Shown: piece after piece, positions 58,725 to 64,000 of the stretch
How positions within the stretch are numbered: position 1 is the stretch's first letter
Layout: each line of letters begins with the position of its first letter
From: Polaromonas sp. CF318
GTDB taxonomy: Bacteria > Pseudomonadota > Gammaproteobacteria > Burkholderiales > Burkholderiaceae_C
DNA: 64,000 bases
Direction of reading: 5' to 3'
Assembly (NCBI RefSeq): GCF_000282655.1
Contig: NZ_AKIV01000046.1
Span: 62,001 to 126,000, forward strand
Made by a program: the position numbers and the translations under genes
Notes under the pieces: generated by a model
The model's database searches: none
Told to the model about the DNA's origin: nothing
Seen by the model: only the letters and a program-made list of their open reading frames with translations

Positions 58725-58880
58725 AAACCAATCTTTAATACGAAGCGCAAGTATGAAAACCGGCTTGAACAGAGCGCAGGTGCCAGAAAAATAAGCCTTC
58801 CCACCCCCACGCGCGCACCAACCCAGCCGTTTTTCCCTGACCAGGCACTCCGGACGGCGCCCATACGTGGTGGCGCCCGG

Positions 58881-59735
58881 CTAATCACCCCCGCCGCCGC
58901 ATCCCGAGCCGCATCCGCTGCTGTCCGATCCCCCGTCGCTACCGGAACTATCGCTGTTCGAAGAAGACGAATCGCTGCCGCCAAAGCCATCGGCGTCACC
59001 GCTGTAGCTGCCGTCTGAAAAGCTCTCGCCGCAATGGGCGCCGCCGCCCTGCCCGTCGTCACGGCGCACGCCCTTGCAGTCGGCCATGTAGACAAAGCCG
59101 CCGGGAATCGCGAATTTGGCGTCCAGCGCAAACAGCAGCGGCAAGCGGCTGGGCTGCTTGGGGTTGATGGATTCGTCGCGGCAGGACCAGAACCAGGCAC
59201 GGCGCAGGCCGTCGTTGGTCGAGGCTTTGCGGCCCAGCACCTCGGCGGGCACGTGGTCGATGAAGCGGCCTATCACCAGGTCGCACCACTCGCGGTAGGC
59301 GGAGGTGTGCAGGATGAACTCATGCCACATGCTGTCGACCACCTGCGAGGGCATGGCGACAAAACGTTTGTTGCTGCGCTGGCAGGCGATGAAAAACTGG
59401 CGCAGCCCGCGCTCCACGAGTTCGGTATCTCTGAGGCTCAGGTGCGGATAGGCGTCCATCAGCTTGCGCCGCAGGAACCTGGGCAGCGGCGCCTCGCGGA
59501 CCAGCCGGCTGCGCTCGCGGGCGGCCCAGATGCCGGCGGCCAGCATGCACATGAACAGCACGGAGATCGTGGTCATGGTCCAGCCCGGCGGCCTCCAGCC
59601 CGCGAATATCGCGCCCAGCATCAAGCCAACCCAGGCGAAGGCCAGCATGGCGGCGGTGGAGCGCGAATGCCGCAGCACCAGCCTGCGCCAGGGCGATACC
59701 TCCGGGCCCCGATACACTTTTCCTAAACGTGCCAT
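58881..59735 (-). CDS. Glycine-rich-domain (GRDP-like) membrane protein with Ser/Gly/Cys tail
   Basis: 284 residues. Two transmembrane helices (about 30-47 and 54-71) are followed by a domain with VDSMWHEFILHTSAYREWC, the key block of the GRDP-like family known mainly from plants and fungi. A low-complexity tail of Ser, Gly, Asp and Cys (about 235-284, ending GCGSGCGGGGD) closes the protein. The function is unknown. It starts three bases after the murB stop on the same strand, so the two are probably cotranscribed. Confidence 0.7.
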   Translation of the reverse strand: MARLGKVYRGPEVSPWRRLVLRHSRSTAAMLAFAWVGLMLGAIFAGWRPPGWTMTTISVLFMCMLAAGIWAARERSRLVREAPLPRFLRRKLMDAYPHLSLRDTELVERGLRQFFIACQRSNKRFVAMPSQVVDSMWHEFILHTSAYREWCDLVIGRFIDHVPAEVLGRKASTNDGLRRAWFWSCRDESINPKQPSRLPLLFALDAKFAIPGGFVYMADCKGVRRDDGQGGGAHCGESFSDGSYSGDADGFGGSDSSSSNSDSSGSDGGSDSSGCGSGCGGGGD

Positions 59736-59738
59736 ATA

Positions 59739-60803
59739 TCAGACCACCACCGGTTCAGGCTCCAGCAGGATGCCGAAGCGTTCATACACACTGGTCTGGA
59801 TGGCTTTTGCCAGGGTCATGACCTCGCCGCCGGTGACCGGGTCGGTCGTGCCGCCGCGGTTGACCAGCACCAGCGCCTGTTTTTCGTAGACGCCGGCGTT
59901 GCCTATGGATTTGCCTTTCCAGCCGCAGGCGTCTATCAGCCAGCCCGCGGCCAGCTTCACCGCGCCGTCGGCCAGGTGGTAGTGAACAATCTTGGGTTCG
60001 CGCTGGATGATGTCGGCGCACTGCTCGGGCGATACCGTGGGGTTCTTGAAAAAGCTGCCGGCATTGCCGATGACCTTGGGGTCGGGCAGTTTGGCCCTGC
60101 GGATGTCGCAAATCCACTCATAAATCTGCGTCGCATCGGGCGCCTGTACACCCAGCTGCTGCATTTTTTTCTCGATGTCGGCATAGCCCAGTACGGGCTT
60201 CCAGGCTTTGGGCAGGGCCAAGCGCACCCGGGTGATCAGCGCCTTGCCTTCCAGCCCGAAGCCGTGGCCGCCCGGGGCGGGCGCCGCGCTGCTGTGCTTG
60301 AACACCGAATCGCGGTAGCCGAACGCGCATTGCGCGGCATTGAGGGAAAAAGCCTGGCCCGTCGTCAGATCGATGGCGTCCAGCGATTCAAAGCGGTCCT
60401 GCAGCTCCACGCCATAGGCGCCTATGTTCTGCACGGGTGACGCGCCCACCGTGCCCGGAATCAGGGCCAGGTTTTCCAGGCCGGGGTAGCCGTTCTGCAA
60501 GGTCCAGGTGACCAGGTCGTGCCAGTTTTCGCCGGCGCCGGCCTCAATGATCCAGGCCTTGGCGTCTTCGCGCAGCAGCCGTTTGCCCATGATTTCGACC
60601 TTGAGCACCAGCGGCTTGACGTCGCCGGTCAGCACGATGTTGCTGCCGCCGCCGAGCACGAACTTGGGTGCGGCCTTCAGGGCCGTATCTTGCAAAACAG
60701 CGTGGATATCGGCCTCATCGGCCACCCGGACCAGGCTCAGGGCCTTGGCCACGATGCCAAAGCTGTTGGAATGCTGGAGCGGAACGTTTTTCTCGACTAA
60801 CAT
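59739..60803 (-). CDS. murB: UDP-N-acetylenolpyruvoylglucosamine reductase
   Basis: 354 residues, the longer (type I) MurB. This flavoenzyme makes UDP-MurNAc for peptidoglycan. NSFGIVAKA opens the FAD domain; [12 protein letters not shown] and [24 protein letters not shown] bind [13 protein letters not shown] carries the catalytic Ser, and the C-terminal Glu lies in the [11 protein letters not shown] region. Start at 60803; the upstream in-frame extension is antisense to yajQ. Divergent from yajQ. Confidence 0.96.
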   Translation of the reverse strand: MLVEKNVPLQHSNSFGIVAKALSLVRVADEADIHAVLQDTALKAAPKFVLGGGSNIVLTGDVKPLVLKVEIMGKRLLREDAKAWIIEAGAGENWHDLVTWTLQNGYPGLENLALIPGTVGASPVQNIGAYGVELQDRFESLDAIDLTTGQAFSLNAAQCAFGYRDSVFKHSSAAPAPGGHGFGLEGKALITRVRLALPKAWKPVLGYADIEKKMQQLGVQAPDATQIYEWICDIRRAKLPDPKVIGNAGSFFKNPTVSPEQCADIIQREPKIVHYHLADGAVKLAAGWLIDACGWKGKSIGNAGVYEKQALVLVNRGGTTDPVTGGEVMTLAKAIQTSVYERFGILLEPEPVVV

Positions 60804-60873
60804 CCGGGGGATTGTCTCACCCCGACACCCACCCCGACACCCACTTCCCGTCCCCCTCATAAAGACTCGCACC

Positions 60874-61359
60874 ATGCCCTCTTTCGACACCGTTCTTGAA
60901 GCCGATCTGGTCAAGGTCAAAAACGCCGTGGAAAACACCGGCAAGGAAATCGCCACGCGCTTCGATTTCAAGGGCACCTCCGCCTCCATAGAGCTCAAGG
61001 ACAAGGACATCACGCTGATCGGCGACAGCGACTTCCAGCTCGACCAGATCAACGACATCCTGCGCAACAAGCTCACCAAGGCCGGCGTGGACATCCGCTT
61101 CCTCGACATCGGCAAGGCCGAGAAAATCGGCGGCGACAAGGTCAAGCAGGTGTCCAAGGTGCGCAACGGCATAGAGGCCGAACAGGCCAAGAAGATCCAG
61201 CAGCTCATCAAGGGCAGCAAAGTCAAGGTGCAGGCCTCCATCCAGGGCGACGCGGTGCGCGTGACCGGCGCCAAGCGCGACGACCTGCAGACGGCCATGG
61301 CCATGATCCGCGCCGAGATCAGCGACTTTCCGCTGAGCTTCAACAACTTCAGGGACTAG
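60874..61359 (+). CDS. yajQ: YajQ family nucleotide-binding protein
   Basis: 161 residues, standard length. [35 protein letters not shown] and [14 protein letters not shown] are family signatures. Members bind nucleotides; the Xanthomonas relative binds cyclic di-GMP and steers a transcription factor. It is divergent from murB and followed four bases later by the retropepsin gene. Confidence 0.95.
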   Translation: MPSFDTVLEADLVKVKNAVENTGKEIATRFDFKGTSASIELKDKDITLIGDSDFQLDQINDILRNKLTKAGVDIRFLDIGKAEKIGGDKVKQVSKVRNGIEAEQAKKIQQLIKGSKVKVQASIQGDAVRVTGAKRDDLQTAMAMIRAEISDFPLSFNNFRD

Positions 61360-61363
61360 AGAT

Positions 61364-62032
61364 ATGGCCCCCAGGCTTGCCAATGCGTGTGCATTGCTGA
61401 TCGCGTTTGCGCTAACGCATGGCAGCGCACAAGCCCAGACCGTGGGCCTGGCCGGCATGCTGGGCAACAAGGCCTTGCTGATTGTGGACGGCGGCCCGCC
61501 CAAGACGGTGGCGCCCGGGGAAACCCACCAGGGCGTCAAGGTGGTCTCCACCGCGGGCGACCAGGCGGTGGTGGAGCTGGGCGGCAAGCGCCATGCGCTG
61601 CGCATCGGTGACGCGCCCATGAGCGTGGGCGCCGGCGGCGGCCCGGGCACGCAGGCCGGACAGGGCAGCCGCATCGTGCTGACGGCGGGCAGCGGCGGCC
61701 ACTTCATGACGCAGGGCCAGATCAACGGCAAGATGGCCCAGTTCCTGGTCGACACCGGTGCCAGCGCCGTGTCCATGTCGATGACCGATGCCGAGCGCAT
61801 GGGGATTGACTACAAATCGGGCCGGCCCGTACAGCTGACCACCGCCAATGGCGCCATCATGGGATGGCAGACTTCCCTGGCATCGGTGCGCGTCGGTGAT
61901 GTAGAGGTGTTTAACGTGCCGGCCGTGGTGGCGGCGCGCGACATGCCGTTTATCCTGCTGGGCAACAGCTTTCTGACGCGCTTCCAGATGAACCGCACCA
62001 ATGAAGAAATGGTGCTGACGCGGCGCTTTTAA
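61364..62032 (+). CDS. Retropepsin-like aspartic protease (TIGR02281 type)
   Basis: 222 residues. A signal peptide (LANACALLIAFALTHGSAQAQ) is followed by a small beta domain and a clan AA protease with FLVDTGASAVSMS (Asp130) and ILLGNSFLTRFQM. Such periplasmic proteins are dimeric aspartic proteases with unknown substrates. The start ATG lies in gagatatggccccca (61359-61373), a 15-mer identical to part of the intergenic repeat at 13820-13834. It converges with plsY. Confidence 0.9.
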   Translation: MAPRLANACALLIAFALTHGSAQAQTVGLAGMLGNKALLIVDGGPPKTVAPGETHQGVKVVSTAGDQAVVELGGKRHALRIGDAPMSVGAGGGPGTQAGQGSRIVLTAGSGGHFMTQGQINGKMAQFLVDTGASAVSMSMTDAERMGIDYKSGRPVQLTTANGAIMGWQTSLASVRVGDVEVFNVPAVVAARDMPFILLGNSFLTRFQMNRTNEEMVLTRRF

Positions 62033-62047
62033 TCAACGCGCGCCGCT

Positions 62048-62680
62048 TCAGGCTTTCTTGCCGCTTCCCAGCTTTGACTCCGTCCCCTTGAGTAGCTTGT
62101 TGATGTTCTCGCGGTGGCGGTACACCAGCAGCGCGCTGATCGCGAACATCACCAGCAGTATGGCCTTGTCGACATACCAGGCTTCCCGGTCGCCAAACAG
62201 GTAATACAAAGGCGCGAAGGCCGCGGAAACCAGGGACGCGAGCGAGGAATAGCGCGAGAAAAAGGCGATGATCACCCAGGTGGCCAGCGTCGCCAGGCCC
62301 AGTATCCAGCTCACGCCCAGCAGCACGCCCGCAGCCGTCGCCACGCCCTTGCCGCCCTTGAACTGGAAGAACACCGGGTACAAATGCCCGAGGAAAGCCG
62401 CGAAGCCGACGGCGGCCACCGTGCCGTCGCCCAGGCCGTAGTCGGCACCAAACCACTTCACCAGCACCACCGGCAGCCAGCCCTTGAGGCCGTCCAGCAG
62501 CAGGGTCGCGATGGCGGCCGGCTTGCTGCCCGAGCGCAGCACATTGGTGGCGCCGGGGTTCTTGCTGCCGTAGCTGCGCGGGTCGCTCAGGCCCATGAGC
62601 TTGCTGACGATGACCGCGAAGGACAGCGACCCGAGCAGGTAGGCCAGCAGTGTGGCGACTATTGAATATATGTAAACCAT
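62048..62680 (-). CDS. plsY: Glycerol-3-phosphate acyltransferase PlsY
   Basis: 210 residues with five transmembrane helices. It transfers acyl groups from acyl-phosphate to glycerol 3-phosphate, the first step in phospholipid synthesis. Family loops are [36 protein letters not shown] (GSKNPGATN) and [17 protein letters not shown]. The C-terminus is a short basic tail. Convergent with the retropepsin gene. Confidence 0.95.
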   Translation of the reverse strand: MVYIYSIVATLLAYLLGSLSFAVIVSKLMGLSDPRSYGSKNPGATNVLRSGSKPAAIATLLLDGLKGWLPVVLVKWFGADYGLGDGTVAAVGFAAFLGHLYPVFFQFKGGKGVATAAGVLLGVSWILGLATLATWVIIAFFSRYSSLASLVSAAFAPLYYLFGDREAWYVDKAILLVMFAISALLVYRHRENINKLLKGTESKLGSGKKA

Positions 62681-62727
62681 GGGGTCTCCCTCTTATAGAT
62701 AGTGGCTGCCGGCCCCAGGGCCGGCGT

Positions 62728-63264
62728 TCAGCCGTAGCCGGCGGCGTTGTCCAGGCCTAGAACAGGTTCTAAGGCGCAGTTCACCGATTTTGCACCGAGC
62801 AATGTGACACACACCCGCGGGTCCAGCCCGACCAGGTAACCGCGCCGCCCGCCGTTGATGGCGATTCTAGGCAAAGCCAGGATGCTTTCCTCGATATAGA
62901 CCGGCATGGCCTTGCGCGTGCCGAAGGGCGAGGTCCCGCCCACCAGGTAGCCGCTGTGCCGGTTGGCGACTTCGGGCTTGCAGGGCTCGACCGACTTGGC
63001 GCCTATCTGCCGCGCCAGGTTTTTGGTCGACACCTTGCGGTTGCCGTGCATCAGCACCAGCAGCGGTTTGGCATCCTGGTCCTGCATCACCAGGGTCTTG
63101 ACGACGGTGAAGGGGTCAAAGCCCAGCACCTCGGCACTGTGCTGGGCGCCGCCGTGCTCCAGGTACTCATAGGGGTGCTCGGTGAAGTCGACTCCGTTGC
63201 TTTTTAAAAACTGCGTGGCCGGCGTTTCACTAACGTGGTCCTTTTTGCCGTCTTTTTTGGCCAT
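62728..63264 (-). CDS. ybaK: Cys-tRNA(Pro)/Cys-tRNA(Cys) deacylase YbaK
   Basis: 178 residues, YbaK/EbsC fold. VVKTLVMQDQDAKPLLVLMHGNRKVSTKNLARQIGAKSVEPC and GYLVGGTSPFGTRKAMPVYIEESI are typical; the Lys of VVKTLV is the conserved active residue. It removes Cys from mischarged tRNA-Pro. The ATG at 63264 begins MAKKDGKKDHVSETPAT; a longer in-frame start exists but adds Arg-rich unrelated sequence. It follows the aldo/keto reductase gene by 25 bases. Confidence 0.93.
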   Translation of the reverse strand: MAKKDGKKDHVSETPATQFLKSNGVDFTEHPYEYLEHGGAQHSAEVLGFDPFTVVKTLVMQDQDAKPLLVLMHGNRKVSTKNLARQIGAKSVEPCKPEVANRHSGYLVGGTSPFGTRKAMPVYIEESILALPRIAINGGRRGYLVGLDPRVCVTLLGAKSVNCALEPVLGLDNAAGYG

Positions 63265-63289
63265 GGTGCAGCGTGCGGCAAACCTGGGC

Positions 63290-64000
63290 CTACAGTGCCG
63301 GGTCGCGCGTTTCCCAGCGGATTTTGTCGATTTCAGCCAGCACTTCGGGCGAGAGCTTGGTACCCCAGACATCCAGGTCCTCGTCCAGTTGCGCCACCGA
63401 GGTCACGCCGATGATGGTGCTGGCCACCTGCCACTTGGTATAGCAAAAGGCCAGGGCCATCTGCGTGGGCGTCAAGCCGTTGGCGCGTGCCAATGCGTTG
63501 TAGCGGCGCGCGGCGGCCAGTGCCTCGGGGCGGCCCCAGCGCTGCTTGCGCGTGGACTCGAATTTGGCGATGCGCGCCTCCTTGGGCGCGTTCGCGCCTT
63601 CGAAGCCGGACTCGTCGTACTTGCCGGTCAGCAGGCCGAAGCCCAGCGGCGAATAGGCCAGCAGCGAAACGCCCAGCCGGTGCATGCTTTCGTCCAGGCC
63701 GTTTTCCACGGTGCGGTTGACCAGGCAGTACGGGTTTTGCACCGAAGCCACGCGCGGCAGGCCGTGCTGCTCGGCCAGGCGAACAAACTCATGCACGCCG
63801 TAAGGCGTTTCGTTGGACAGGCCGATGGCGCGCACCTTGCCCGCCTTGACCAGGCCGGCCAGCGCCTGCAGCTGTTCATGGATGGGCGTGGCGGAGCGTT
63901 CCTGCGCGGGGTTGTAATACAGCGCGCCGAAGGCCGGCACATGGCGCTCGGGCCAGTGGATTTGGTAGAGGTCTATCACCTCGGTCTGCAGGCGCTTCAG
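63290..64000 (-). CDS. Aldo/keto reductase (Tas-like), 5' partial
   Basis: The last 236 residues of an NADPH-dependent aldo/keto reductase; the frame stays open to base 64000, so the start and the N-terminal Asp/Tyr of the tetrad lie outside. TEVIDLYQIHWPERH carries the catalytic His. GKVRAIGLSNETPYGV, SVQNPYCLVNR and LLAYSPLGFGLLTGKY follow the family. The HWPERHVP...YN insertion resembles E. coli Tas. Same strand as ybaK downstream. Confidence 0.9.
   Translation of the reverse strand: MKRLQTEVIDLYQIHWPERHVPAFGALYYNPAQERSATPIHEQLQALAGLVKAGKVRAIGLSNETPYGVHEFVRLAEQHGLPRVASVQNPYCLVNRTVENGLDESMHRLGVSLLAYSPLGFGLLTGKYDESGFEGANAPKEARIAKFESTRKQRWGRPEALAAARRYNALARANGLTPTQMALAFCYTKWQVASTIIGVTSVAQLDEDLDVWGTKLSPEVLAEIDKIRWETRDPAL

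Larger units (their letters stand above)
58357..58880. other. 524-bp intergenic region at the edge of the island
   Basis: No gene seen. It is AT-rich around 58484-58540, with TGTTAAAT at 58487-58494 and again at 58528-58535. The first 60 bases probably hold the NERD operon promoter (a TATAGT-like -10 at 58384-58379 on minus). It also contains a short palindrome at 58675 and a terminator hairpin at 58705. Confidence 0.6.

Overview
The window is a 64 kb piece of chromosome from a high-GC betaproteobacterium, most likely a member of the Comamonadaceae (Polaromonas, Rhodoferax or Variovorax type). The reasons are gene orders known from that group (folC-SPOR-cvpA-purF-metZ-gltX; pcm-rhodanese-tolC facing waaA/waaC), codon use, and two short intergenic repeat types that I associate with the family. 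There are no rRNA genes, CRISPR arrays, transposases or integrases. Both ends cut through a gene.

Layout. 0-5 kb: end of an AstE/AspA-type amidohydrolase, msrA, a GlsB-like membrane protein, a LysR regulator divergent from glutaryl-CoA dehydrogenase (gcdH), and a YdcF-like protein. 5-14 kb: a TetR-controlled RND efflux pair, then pcm, rhodanese, tolC and a JmjC/cupin-type oxygenase. 14-18 kb: waaC-waaA (LPS core) and phosphomannomutase/phosphoglucomutase. 18-21.5 kb: alkylation repair (an Ada-AlkA fusion and ogt) plus an EamA transporter. 21.5-27 kb: a serine hydrolase followed by small, poorly known, partly AT-richer genes and an S41 protease with an altered catalytic residue.

27-38.6 kb is an iron acquisition locus on the minus strand: fecI-type sigma factor, fecR, a TonB receptor with a signalling (STN) domain, then N-hydroxylase, MFS exporter, acyltransferase, NIS synthetase, FhuF-like reductase and Rieske oxygenase. 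The enzyme set matches alcaligin (alcABCDE), but control appears to run through FecI/FecR surface signalling rather than the AraC-type AlcR of Bordetella. Two promoter-like elements with identical 30-nt layout precede fecR and the receptor gene, and Fur-like boxes precede fecI and the receptor.

38.7-47 kb holds three tRNA genes (Ala, Glu, Asp) and the gltX-metZ-purF-cvpA-SPOR-folC housekeeping block. 47-52 kb carries a YffB-type protein, a glycine-zipper envelope protein, a sigma/anti-sigma pair, ppnP and argG. 51.9-58.4 kb is an accessory island: a tightly overlapping four-gene operon of NERD nuclease, a methyltransferase-like protein lacking the catalytic NPPY motif, an NPPY-bearing adenine methyltransferase and a GIY-YIG/SF2-helicase fusion, followed by a TraB-like gene. 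It is the best candidate for an under-described defence system. 58.9-64 kb returns to core functions: murB with a glycine-rich-domain protein, yajQ, a retropepsin, plsY, ybaK and a truncated aldo/keto reductase.
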